From assembly GCF_001941485.1 (NCBI RefSeq), contig NZ_CP009247.1, positions 558,001 to 622,000 on the forward strand: a stretch of 64,000 nt of DNA, in the 5' to 3' direction. Shown here piece by piece: positions 19,758-28,400 of this stretch. The stretch comes from Corynebacterium frankenforstense DSM 45800. Lineage in GTDB: Bacteria > Actinomycetota > Actinomycetes > Mycobacteriales > Mycobacteriaceae. Within the stretch, counting starts at the first letter, position 1. Every line of letters starts with the position of its first letter. The position numbers were made by a program, and so were the translations under genes. Below the pieces are notes generated by a model, which was not told the DNA's origin, made no database searches, and worked only from the letters and a program-made list of their open reading frames with translations.

Positions 19758-20657
19758 CTACTTGTTGTCGGCGTTCTTCTGATCCTCGACCAGGCGGTCC
19801 AGGATCTCCTGCAGCTCATCGGCGGGGCGGTCGACGGAGACCGAGGTGCCCTTGGAGTCGCGGTCGTTGGCGGCCTGGACCTCGTCGGAGTGCCAGATCT
19901 CGACCAGCTTGGCGATGCGCTCGTCGTCCTTGTTGGCGGCCTTGGTCACGAAGACGTTGATGTAGGGCTCGGCCTCCGGCTTGCTCGGGTCGTCGGCGTA
20001 GATCGAGGAGTTCGGGTCGATGCCGGCGCGCTCGAGGAAGGAGTTGTTGATGATGGCGGGCTTGCCCTCGCCGTAGACGGCGGAGGACTGCGCGGCGTCG
20101 ACCGGGGTCACGGAGACCTTGCTGGCGGCGGTGTCGATGTCGCTCGGGGCCGGGTCGAGCAGCGACTCGCCCTTGAGCTCGACGAGGCCGGCCTGCTTGA
20201 GCACGTTGATCGCGCGGCCCTGGTTGGTCGAGTCGTTCGGGATGGCGACGGACTGGCCCTCGATGCCGTCGAGGGAGTCGTGGTCCTTCCAGAACAGCGC
20301 CAGCGGGATGACCTCGGTGGAGCCGACCGGGGTCAGGTCCGCGTCGGAGCCGGCGTTGTAGGCGGCGAGGAACTTCAGGTGCTGGAAGAGGTTGACGTCC
20401 AGCTGGCCCTGGTCGAGGGCGTCGTTCGGGGTGTTGTAGTCGGAGAAGTCGACGATGTCGAGCTCGATGCCCTCCTCCTTGGCCTTGTCCTCGAAGACCT
20501 GCCACGCCTCCTTCTGCGAGTCGGTGGTGCCGATGCGGATCGGGGCGTTCTCGTCGATGGCGCCGTCCTGGGCGTCGTCGTAGGCCCCGCAGGCGGTGAG
20601 GGCGCCGACGGAGATGATCGCGGCGGTGCCGGCGGCGATGGTGCGGCGGATGGACAT
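19758..20657 (-). CDS. metQ: Methionine-binding lipoprotein
   Basis: A 299-residue NlpA/MetQ-type substrate-binding lipoprotein. The signal peptide ends with a GALTAC lipobox, so the mature protein would be anchored outside the membrane. The body has family landmarks such as NLFQHLKFL and PNDSTNQGRAINVLK. ATG 20657 is the start that gives a proper signal peptide. It heads the metQNI operon. The 200 bp upstream carry two inverted repeats resembling McbR operators that also occur before metY, so repression by methionine status is likely. Confidence 0.95.
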   Translation of the reverse strand: MSIRRTIAAGTAAIISVGALTACGAYDDAQDGAIDENAPIRIGTTDSQKEAWQVFEDKAKEEGIELDIVDFSDYNTPNDALDQGQLDVNLFQHLKFLAAYNAGSDADLTPVGSTEVIPLALFWKDHDSLDGIEGQSVAIPNDSTNQGRAINVLKQAGLVELKGESLLDPAPSDIDTAASKVSVTPVDAAQSSAVYGEGKPAIINNSFLERAGIDPNSSIYADDPSKPEAEPYINVFVTKAANKDDERIAKLVEIWHSDEVQAANDRDSKGTSVSVDRPADELQEILDRLVEDQKNADNK

Positions 20658-20690
20658 GGGGTGCTCCCTGGTGGTTCGTCGTGCCCCGCC

Positions 20691-20707
20691 CAATTTCCGA
20701 CGTCCCG
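20691..20707 (+). repeat. Dispersed element upstream of metQ
   Basis: CAATTTCCGACGTCCCG in the metQ leader region, the TTTCC variant of the core. Confidence 0.7.
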
Positions 20708-20807
20708 TCACGTGCGCCCTGCGCGTCCGTGCGCCGTGTGCCGTGCGTGGTGCGCGGCGTGCGGTACGCGGTGCGCGTGAGGTGTGCACGTGCAGCTCGT
20801 CTCGAAA

Positions 20808-20827
20808 AATGAACGAAGCGGTTCATT
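20808..20827. promoter_or_regulatory. McbR-like operator 1 upstream of metQ
   Basis: Perfect inverted repeat AATGAAC-GAAGCG-GTTCATT. The spacing (5-N6-5) equals the McbR consensus TAGAC-N6-GTCTA, and the spacer GAAGCG differs by one base from that of the metY site. Confidence 0.6.
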
Positions 20828-20853
20828 ATTTCGGGGGTTACCCTAGCACTGCG

Positions 20854-20869
20854 CGTACCGCTCGGTCTA
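20854..20869. promoter_or_regulatory. McbR-like operator 2 upstream of metQ
   Basis: CGTAC-CGCTCG-GTCTA: one half matches the McbR consensus exactly. The string CGCTCGGTCTAG is identical to that upstream of metY at 44077-44088. Confidence 0.55.
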
Positions 20870-20952
20870 GCCGCTGTCGTGTGCGCAGGTCAGCGGGCTG
20901 GTCACGCGGGAGCGTTCCTGAGGGGGTGAATTGCGCACGTAGGAAGATCGTC

Positions 20953-21235
20953 TGCGGGCGGTGGGGTGCCGACCGGTGCCCGCCGTGGGCGCCTGCGGGC
21001 GGTGGGGTGCCGACCGGTGCCCGCCGTGGGCGCCTGCGGGCGGTGAGGTTCTGTCCTGTGCTCGCCGTGGGCGGTGGGGCAAGCGTCTGTCGAGGCTGCC
21101 TCCGTGGGCGCCTGTGGGTGGTGGAACGCGCGTCCGGTGCTTGCCGTGGGTGCCGCGGGGAAGGGCGTCTGCTGTAGTCCGCCTCTGTGGGCGGCGGGGT
21201 GCCCCGGTGCCCTTCGTGGTGCGCCGACGCTGTTG
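20953..21235. repeat. Minisatellite, about 41-bp units
   Basis: Units start at 20953, 20994 and 21035 (period exactly 41) with GCGGGCGGTGGGGTGCCGAC followed by CGGTGCCCGCCGTGGGCGCC. More degenerate units with the shared CCGTGGG/GGGCGG words continue to about 21235, next to the first lipoprotein gene. Confidence 0.85.
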
Positions 21236-21237
21236 GC

Positions 21238-21774
21238 TCAGTCGCAGACCGGGAGCTGGTCGCGCAGCTCCTGGGGCATGCCGTCGGCGTCGGCGATCTC
21301 GGGCTCGTAGCACTGCTGGGCGAGCCCCATCTTGATCCGTCCGAGGTTCTCGTACTCGTGCCAGGTGCCGTCCCAGCGCAGCACGCGGAAGTCGTCGGTG
21401 CCGGGCTTGGCCACCTGAGCCCACACCCCGTCGCAGTAGGCCGCGATGGTCAGCTCTGGCAGGCCGGCCTCCGTCGCGGGGGAGATGCACGAGCCCGCGG
21501 TGGGGGCGGCCTCCTCCTGCTCCGCCTGTTCTGTCTGCTCGGTCTCGTCGGTTTCAGGGGTGGTACTGCTCGTGGTGGGGGAGGCGGTCCCCGAGGTGCT
21601 CTCCGTGGTGCTCGGGGGCGCGGAGGTGGTCTCGGTGGTCGTCGAGGCCGACGTGCTCGCCGGCGCCAGGTCGGGTTCGGCCGGGTCGCGGTCGTCGCCG
21701 GAGCAGCCGGCGGCCAGCGGGATCAGGGCGAGCATGCCGGCGGCGATGGCGGTCAGAGTGCGTGAGCGGTGCAT
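21238..21774 (-). CDS. Lipoprotein with cysteine-rich C-terminal domain (paralogue A)
   Basis: A 178-residue lipoprotein with a LAAGC lipobox, a Thr/Ser/Glu-rich linker to about residue 90, and a C-terminal domain with four cysteines: C-x(~16)-YCDG, a Trp/Tyr-rich middle, QQCYEP, an ADGMP turn and a final VCD. The same domain occurs in the lipoproteins at 22668-23420 and 24505-25323. The conserved cysteines suggest two disulphides outside the cell. Function is unknown. Confidence 0.8.
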   Translation of the reverse strand: MHRSRTLTAIAAGMLALIPLAAGCSGDDRDPAEPDLAPASTSASTTTETTSAPPSTTESTSGTASPTTSSTTPETDETEQTEQAEQEEAAPTAGSCISPATEAGLPELTIAAYCDGVWAQVAKPGTDDFRVLRWDGTWHEYENLGRIKMGLAQQCYEPEIADADGMPQELRDQLPVCD

Positions 21775-21828
21775 GTGGGGTCCTTCTCGGCGTGTTCTAC
21801 GAGGTGGCCTGGGCGGTCTCGTCGGTCG

Positions 21829-22557
21829 TCATCCGTTGTGCGCCCAGACCTCCACCTTGCGGCCGTCGTCGTGGCCGCAGGCGGTGTGCAGCCCGGACTC
21901 CTGCGCCCAGGCCGCCGTCCGGTTGGCGCACTGCCAACCGTCGAAACTCCGGATGTTGGCGTTGCCGTAGTTCCCGGCCGGCAGCGTGCGGTAGGTCGTC
22001 AGGAGCTTCCGTCCGTCGGCGCAGGTCATGCCGAGCACGTGCAGATCGACCGGCGGGTCCTGATCCTGGTACCACTCGCCCTCCTCCGCCACGGGCTGGA
22101 GGATGCCGCAGTTCTGCGGGCCGTCGGCGATGGCGGGTGTCGTCTCCGCGTCGGGGTCCTCGCCTGCGTCGCCTGCGTCGCCTGCGTCGGCGGTGTCGGT
22201 CTCTGTTGCGGTGGTCTCCTCCGCGGTGGTCTCCCCGGTGCTCGGCTGCGCCGTGCTCGACGGGTCCTCCGGGCCGGCCTGCGGAGTCGCCGTCGTCAGG
22301 CTGCCGGTCGCCTCCGGGAGTGCGGGGCCCTCGCCCTCGGGCGCCCCGGAGCAGGCGGCCAGGCCGACGCAGGCCACCGCCGCGAGCGCCGTGAGCAGGG
22401 CAGTGCGGCCGGCGCGCGGCGCGTGGTCGCGGGTGCCGACGGTCCCCGCGCGCTCGATCGCGTGGTGGTTCGGGCCGTGTGCGGGACCCCGGTCGGCGGG
22501 GCATCTGGGGCCCTGCGCTGTAGCGTGCGAGGTGCCGGGGGAGGTGCGACGGTTCAA
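21829..22557 (-). CDS. Lipoprotein, unknown function
   Basis: About 242 residues if TTG 22557 (with GGAG six bases upstream) is the start; no ATG precedes the signal peptide in this frame, so the start is uncertain. A hydrophobic segment ends in GLAAC, followed by a Thr/Asp/Ala-rich linker and a C-terminal domain with several cysteines (NCGI, MTCADG, WQCANR, TACGHDD). The domain is not clearly the same as that of its neighbours. The sequence GPNHHAIERAG before the signal peptide resembles the start of the next lipoprotein, hinting at duplication. Confidence 0.65.
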   Translation of the reverse strand: MNRRTSPGTSHATAQGPRCPADRGPAHGPNHHAIERAGTVGTRDHAPRAGRTALLTALAAVACVGLAACSGAPEGEGPALPEATGSLTTATPQAGPEDPSSTAQPSTGETTAEETTATETDTADAGDAGDAGEDPDAETTPAIADGPQNCGILQPVAEEGEWYQDQDPPVDLHVLGMTCADGRKLLTTYRTLPAGNYGNANIRSFDGWQCANRTAAWAQESGLHTACGHDDGRKVEVWAHNG

Positions 22558-22667
22558 GGTGGTCTCCGGATCTTCGTCGGGGTCTGCGGTTGAGATTACG
22601 GGGGAACGCCGTTCAGGCGCTGGTCGAGCGCTGCTCAGGCCGTGGTCGGGCCGTGGTCGGGCGCAGG

Positions 22668-23420
22668 TCAGTTGCAGGTCAGCAGCTTCGCGCGCAGGCC
22701 CTCCGGGACTCCGTCCGCGGCCGCGATCGCCGGGTCGTAGCAGGTGAAGCCCGTCTCGGTCTGGCCGTGGCCCTCGTAGAGCCGCCATCCGTCCGCCCAG
22801 TGGAGCGCGACGATGATGTCGGTGTTCGGCGGCCCGGCCAGCGCCCAGTCGCCGTCGCAGTAGAGGAACGTCGCCGGCCCGGTGAAACCACTCTGCGCCA
22901 GCGCGGCCCCGGTGCACCGCGCGGCTGCTGCGTCCGCGCCGTCCGCGGTGCCCCCGGTGCCCGGAGCGGGCTCTGCTGCTGCGCGGGACCCGTTACCGGA
23001 GCTCGCTCCGGAGTCGGTGTCGGAGTTGGCGCCGGGACCGGCGTCTGACGCCGCATCGGATTCTGCGGTGGTCGTGCGATCCTGCCGTGCTGTCTTCCCC
23101 GCGGACTTCGCCAGCGTCGGGGCCGGGGCGCCTCCACTCCGCGAGGCGTCCACTCCGCGCTTCGTCACGCTCCCGTTCCCGGCGTTCGCCTGGGCGGCCG
23201 CACCGTCATCGTCATCCCCGGTGGCGGCGGCCTCGTCGATCTCCGCGGCGACCGGCTGCGTGGCGAGTCGCGGCTCGGAGGCGTCGGCGGCCTCGGGCGT
23301 GGAGCAGCCGGTCAGTCCCGCCGCGAGGAGAACGGCCGCGGTCGCGGTGACGGCCAGACGCGCGACCGACTCCGTGGCCGGCGAGCCGATCCGTGGGGTG
23401 TGGTTACGTGGGCCGAACAT
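22668..23420 (-). CDS. Lipoprotein with cysteine-rich C-terminal domain (paralogue B)
   Basis: A 250-residue lipoprotein from ATG 23420 (GGAGG eight bases upstream). The signal peptide ends in GLTGC. A long Ala/Asp/Ser-rich disordered linker leads to the shared domain: RCTG, LYCDGDW, FTCYDP, AADGVP, LLTCN. Spacing between the cysteines matches paralogue A. Function is unknown; the linker suggests a domain held away from the membrane, perhaps through the mycolate envelope. Confidence 0.78.
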   Translation of the reverse strand: MFGPRNHTPRIGSPATESVARLAVTATAAVLLAAGLTGCSTPEAADASEPRLATQPVAAEIDEAAATGDDDDGAAAQANAGNGSVTKRGVDASRSGGAPAPTLAKSAGKTARQDRTTTAESDAASDAGPGANSDTDSGASSGNGSRAAAEPAPGTGGTADGADAAAARCTGAALAQSGFTGPATFLYCDGDWALAGPPNTDIIVALHWADGWRLYEGHGQTETGFTCYDPAIAAADGVPEGLRAKLLTCN

Positions 23421-23682
23421 GGGGAGCGCCTCCGTGGGGATCAACGTGGGTGTCAACCGAATTGCTTATGTCAGCAATTTTATGGCCCGCACATCGGCGA
23501 TATCACCGTGAACAGGGAGTGCTCCCCATCTCACCGCGCCGCTCAAGGTTCGGCTGGGGCCGCGGATGTCGTCGGTCCGGCGGGGCGCCCGGCGATGAGG
23601 GGTCGGCGGGCGCCCCGCCGGAGTTGTCCTGCGTCGGACAGCGCCGGCCGCGACATGGTCGGCTCGCCACTCCGCGGGCCGG

Positions 23683-24435
23683 TCAGTCGCCGGGGTGCTC
23701 GGCCAGGGTGACGTCGGCCTCGACGTGGCGGTCGGGGCCGACGATGGCGAAGGTGCGCCCGTCGCTGGCGCACTCCAGCCGGGTGGCGTCCGGGCGCTGG
23801 CAGGTCACCGTCGGGGTCTTCAGGCGCTCGCCGGGGCGCAGCTCGCCGCCGGCGGGCGGTACGCCCTCGAAGACGCCCCACGAGAAGCCGGCGTCGTCGA
23901 GGGTCTCCTCCGCACCGGAGGTGGCGAACGCGCCCGGCCGTCCGGTGAACGGCAGGTAGCCCATGTCCTCCAGGTCCGGGGCCGAGTCGTCCGGCGTCGC
24001 GGTGCAGTACGTGCCGCGGTCGTCGCTGAAGGTGCAGGTCACCTTGGCGTCTGCGCCGACGTCCGTGGCGAAGATGCCGATCTCGTCCGCCGCACCGCCC
24101 GGGGCGGCGAAGCGCTCCGGGGCGACGTCGACGAACTCGGCGCCGCTCCGGTCGGTGTCCTGTTCATCGGACGGCTCCGGGGAAGCGCCCGGCGACTCCG
24201 CCGAATCCGTCGCCGCCGTGGTCTGGTTGCCGGTCCGGCCGGTGCTCGCCTCGGCGGCGGACAAGGTGGGCGCCTCGTCGGGGCCCGGAGCCTGTGTGCA
24301 GGCGCTGAGGGCCATCGTCCCCACAGCCATCCCGGCGAGGACCGCAGCGAGAACGGCGCCCGCGGCGCGGACCCGGTGCGTGCCGCGGGTGTCAGCGGCG
24401 CCGGTGGCGGCCTCTCGGGTGGGGGAGTGCTTCAT
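23683..24435 (-). CDS. Lipoprotein, unknown function
   Basis: A 250-residue protein from ATG 24435, which has a perfect GGAGGA ribosome-binding site. The signal peptide ends in MALSAC. After a Ser/Glu/Asp linker the body has CTFSDDRGTYC, a TCQRPDATRLEC pair and a final beta stretch, so four cysteines in two close pairs, arranged differently from paralogues A-C. Unknown family, part of the same lipoprotein cluster. Confidence 0.75.
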   Translation of the reverse strand: MKHSPTREAATGAADTRGTHRVRAAGAVLAAVLAGMAVGTMALSACTQAPGPDEAPTLSAAEASTGRTGNQTTAATDSAESPGASPEPSDEQDTDRSGAEFVDVAPERFAAPGGAADEIGIFATDVGADAKVTCTFSDDRGTYCTATPDDSAPDLEDMGYLPFTGRPGAFATSGAEETLDDAGFSWGVFEGVPPAGGELRPGERLKTPTVTCQRPDATRLECASDGRTFAIVGPDRHVEADVTLAEHPGD

Positions 24436-24504
24436 CGGTTCCTCCTTCATCGTCGATGCCGGCGGTCAGCTCCGGCGCGCGGTGCGTGTGAGCGGCCCGC
24501 CGGG

Positions 24505-25323
24505 TCAGCAGGGGTCGGAGAAGTCGGCGTCGTCGTTGAGCGTGCGCGCGTTGCCCCCGCGCGCCGCCTTGTCCGCGCACAGCGCCGCCTCGTCGAAGCC
24601 GTGGTCGTAGTAGATCGGGTAGACCGTCGCGCCGTCGTGGGAGGCGCGCAGCGAGGAGCACTGCCCGGGCTCGGTCGCCTGCGCCCCCGGATGCCGCGCG
24701 AGCCCCTCGTTGACCATGGTCTGCGGGTTGATCCCATGTTCGACCTGCACGGACTCGACGATGAGGATCCCGCGCCCGTCGCACTCCGGCAGGCTCAGAC
24801 CTGCCACAGAGGTCAGGGTCGGCGTGGTGCCCGTGCTGCGGGAGCCGCCCGAGCTCGGCTGCTCATCGCACTTCTGGAGCTTCGCCTGCAGCTCCGCCGG
24901 CATCCCGTCGGCCGCCAGCCGCGCGGAGTTGTAGCAGGCCTGCTGCAGCCCCCACGTCGTGGTGCCGTCACGCTCGTACTCGACCCACGTGCCGTTCTCC
25001 CAGTGCAGCAGCTGCAGGCTGTCGGTCCGCGGCACGCCGACGCGGTTCCACTCCCCGTCGCAGAACTGCGAGTCCGTGAACTCCTCGAAGCCCGCCGCCG
25101 CCACCGTCGCCGGATCGCAGCGCTGCTCGGTCGACATCTCCGTGGTCCGCTCCGACGCCTTCCGGGTCGTTGCCCCGGCGTCCTGTGCCGCCGAACCGGA
25201 CTCCGAGACCTCTGTGAGCACCGGTGCGTCCCCGGCACCCTCGTCGCCGCCCCCGGAGCAGCCGGCCAGGGCCGCCGTCAGGCCCGCCGCACACAACGCC
25301 GCCGACACCGCACGCAGTCGCAT
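24505..25323 (-). CDS. Two-domain lipoprotein (paralogue C plus extra domain)
   Basis: A 272-residue lipoprotein from ATG 25323 with a good AAGGAAG site. The signal peptide ends in ALAGC. The middle part is the shared cysteine domain (RCDP, QFCDGEW, QACYNS, AADGMP, LQKCD). A second C-terminal domain has PECDGRGILIVESVQ, GQCSSLRASHDG, ALCADKAARGG and ends in DPC; similar domains occur in other corynebacterial exported proteins, as far as I recall. It lies upstream of dnaE2 and divergent from it. Confidence 0.8.
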   Translation of the reverse strand: MRLRAVSAALCAAGLTAALAGCSGGGDEGAGDAPVLTEVSESGSAAQDAGATTRKASERTTEMSTEQRCDPATVAAAGFEEFTDSQFCDGEWNRVGVPRTDSLQLLHWENGTWVEYERDGTTTWGLQQACYNSARLAADGMPAELQAKLQKCDEQPSSGGSRSTGTTPTLTSVAGLSLPECDGRGILIVESVQVEHGINPQTMVNEGLARHPGAQATEPGQCSSLRASHDGATVYPIYYDHGFDEAALCADKAARGGNARTLNDDADFSDPC

Positions 25324-25425
25324 CGCACACTTCCTTCCTCACGGACTTCCCGGATAGCAATCGCGTCAGAGTCTACGGCCCGCCGCGCCCGCCCACCGGC
25401 ATAACGGGGAACCGTCCCCACCTGT

Positions 25426-25441
25426 TCGAACAGGTGTACCA
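25426..25441 (+). promoter_or_regulatory. LexA-like SOS box upstream of dnaE2
   Basis: TCGAACAGGTGTACCA matches TCGAACA-N2-TGTTCGA at 12 of 14 defined positions, 8 bp before the start codon. It overlaps an 18-bp perfect palindrome at 25419-25436 (CACCTGTTCGAACAGGTG). Confidence 0.75.
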
Positions 25442-25449
25442 TCACCGCC

Positions 25450-28400
25450 ATGAGGTTCAACGGCGGTGAGACGCTCAGCTGGTCACGCATCGAGCGCATC
25501 CTCTCCGGCCGCCCGGGCCCCACCCCGGTGCCCGCCAACCACCTCGCCGCGACGGACGCGCCCACGGCGCGGGGCGGGACGTCGTCAATTGAGGTGCCCT
25601 TCGCCGAGCTGCACGCGGTGAGCTCCTACAGTTTCCTCGGCGGCGCCTCGGAACCCGAGGAGCTCGTCGAACGGGCCGTCGAACTGGGGCTTTCCGCGCT
25701 CGGCATCCTCGACCGCGACGGCTTCTACGGGGTCGCCGCCTTCGCCGAGGCCGCCGCCGAGGCCGGGCTGCCCACCGTCTTCGGCGCCGAACTCAGCCTC
25801 GACGCCGGCGTGCTGCCCGTCATCTGCCGCGGGCCCGAGGGCTACCGGCGGCTGTCTCACCTGATCGCCGACGCGCACATGGCCACCGGCGAGAAGGGTG
25901 CGGTGGCCTACCCGGGCCTCACCGCGATCGCCGAACACCTGGGCGGGCACTGCCTCGTGCTCGCCGACCACACCTGGGCGCCGCGCCTCGGCGAGCTGAC
26001 CGCGGCCTTCGGTGCGCACGTCGTTCTCGAGTACCCCGCCACGATGCTGCCCGAGGACGCCGACAACCAGGAGATTATCGACGCCGCGCGGCGCGCCGTG
26101 GGCGCGCACGGGCACCGTCTGCGCGCCGTGGTCAGCACCCGGCCCGCCGCGGCGCGGCGCAGCGCCAGCAGGCTGGCGGCGGCCAAGCGCGCGCTCGCCC
26201 GGCGTCAGGCCGTCGGCGCGGCCGAGCCCGAGCTGCACCCCATGGGCGCGCCGTGGCTGCGCGGCGGTGCGCAGGTCGCGCGGATGCTGCCCGGGCGGCC
26301 CGAACTTATCGCGCAGACCGTCGCGATCGCCGAGGAGTGCGCCTTCACCCTGGACCTGGTCGCGCCCCGGCTGCCGGACTTCCCCGCGCCCGAGGGCCAC
26401 GACGAGCTCAGCTGGCTGACGGAGCTGACCTGGCGGCGCGGGCGGGAGCGCTACGCCTCGCGGCCGGAGGGGGTGCGCGAGCGGGCGCGGGCGCAGATCC
26501 GCCACGAGCTGGCGGTGATCGGCAAGCTGGGTTTCCCGGGCTACTTCCTCATCGTCGACGACATCGTGGGGTTCTGCCGGCGCGCCGGGATCCTGTGCCA
26601 GGGGCGCGGCTCGGCGGCGAACTCGGCGGTGTGCTTCGCGCTGGGCATCACCAACGCCGAGCCGATCAGCGCTGGACTGCTCTTCGAGCGGTTCCTCTCC
26701 CCGGAGCGCGACGGGCCGCCCGACATCGACCTGGACATCGAGTCGACGCGGCGCGAGGAGGTCATCCAGTACGTCTACGGCCGCTACGGGCGTGAGCGGG
26801 CGGCGCTGGTGGCCAACGTGATCACCTACCGGCGCAAGGGGGCGCTGCGCGACGCCGCGCGGGCTCTGGGGTATCCGCAGGGCGCGGCCGACGGCTGGTC
26901 GAAGGGGATCTCCGAGCCGCCCGCGGACGTCGCCGAGCTGGCCGGGCAGTTCCGCGGGCAGCCGCGGCATTTGGGCATCCACTCCGGCGGCATGGTCATC
27001 TGCGACCGCCCGATCGCCGACGTGGTGCCCGTGGAGTGGGCGCGCATGGCGGACCGCTCCGTGCTGCAGTGGGACAAGGACGCCTGCGCGGCCGCCGGGC
27101 TGGTCAAGTTCGACCTGCTGGGCCTCGGCATGCTCGAGGCGTTGCACCACATGATCGACCTGGTCGCCGGCTCCACCGGGGAGACGGTGCGGCTGTGGGA
27201 CCTCGACCTCTCCGAGGCCGGCGTCTACGAGATGCTCGCGCGCGGGGACGCGGTCGGCGTGTTCCAGGTGGAGTCGCGCGCGCAGTTGGCCACCCTGCCG
27301 CGGCTGAAGCCGCGCTGCTTCTTCGACCTGGTCGTCGAGGTGGCGCTGATCCGGCCCGGGCCGATCCAGGGTGGGTCGGTGCACCCCTATCTGCGCCGCC
27401 GCGACGGGCGCGAGGCGGTGGTCTTTGAGCACCCGGTGCTGGAGAAGTCGCTGGGCAAGACGCTGGGCATCCCGCTGTTCCAGGAGCAGCTGATGCAGAT
27501 CGCGGTGGACGCGGCGGGCTTCACCGGCGGCGAGGCCGACCAGCTGCGCCGGGCGATGGGCTCGAAGCGCTCGCCGGCGAAGATGGCGGCGCTGCACGCC
27601 CGGTTCATCGCCGGGTGTGCGGAGACGTGCGGGCTGCCGGAGCAGGTGGCCGAGCAGTTGTGGACGAAGATCGTGGCGTTCGCCGCCTACGGTTTCCCGG
27701 AGTCGCACTCGCAGTCGTTCGCCTCGCTGGTGTTCTTCTCGGCGTGGTTCAAGCTGCACCACCCGGCGGAGTTCTGCGCGGGGCTGCTGCGCGCGCAGCC
27801 GATGGGGTTCTACTCGCCGCAGTCGTTGATTTCCGACGCCCGTCGCCACGGCGTGCGCATCCTGCCCGTGGACGTCTCCGCCAGCGCGGTCGAGGCGACG
27901 GTGCCGGAGCCGGGCGTGATCCGGCTGGGGCTGAACCTGATGCGCGGGCTGGGGGAGAAGGCTGCCGAGCGTGTGGTCGCCGCCCGTGACGCGCGGGCGT
28001 TCACCGGGGTCGCCGACCTGGCGCGCCGGGCGGACCTGAGCGTGCCGCAGACGGAGGCGCTGGCGAAGGCCGGGGCCCTGGGCTGCTTCGGCGTCGACCG
28101 TCGCCAGGCGGTGTGGGCGGCCGGGGTGGCGGCCACGGAGAAGGAGGGCATGCTGCCCGGTCTGAGCGCGGTGGAGGCTCCGGCGCTGCCCGGCATGAGC
28201 ACCTTCGACCTGGTGGCCGCGGACATCGCGGCGACCGGGGTGACCCACGGCATGCAGCCGGTGGCGTTGCTGCGTTCGAGGTTGGCGTCGGCGGGCATCG
28301 TCGCGGCGTCGGACCTCGGTGCGATTGACGACGGCACCCGCGTGCGCGTGGCCGGCGTGGTCACGCACCGTCAGCGTCCGCAGACGGCGGCGGGGGTGAC

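Larger units (their letters stand above)
20658..21237. other. 580-bp region upstream of metQ
   Basis: No gene. It contains, from metQ outward, a dispersed element (20691-20707), a GTGC/CGTGC-rich tract, two McbR-like operators (20808-20827 and 20854-20869), and a minisatellite of about 41-bp units (20953-21235). Confidence 0.7.

Noticed and set aside
27820..27850. GATTTCCGACGCCCGTCGCC in dnaE2 resembles the dispersed element
   Set aside because: It encodes SDARRHGV, part of a conserved DnaE motif, so the bases are explained by coding.
28318..28336. GATTGACGACGGCACC near the dnaE2 C-terminus
   Set aside because: Encodes IDDGTRVRVAG in the OB-fold, which looks like ordinary family sequence.
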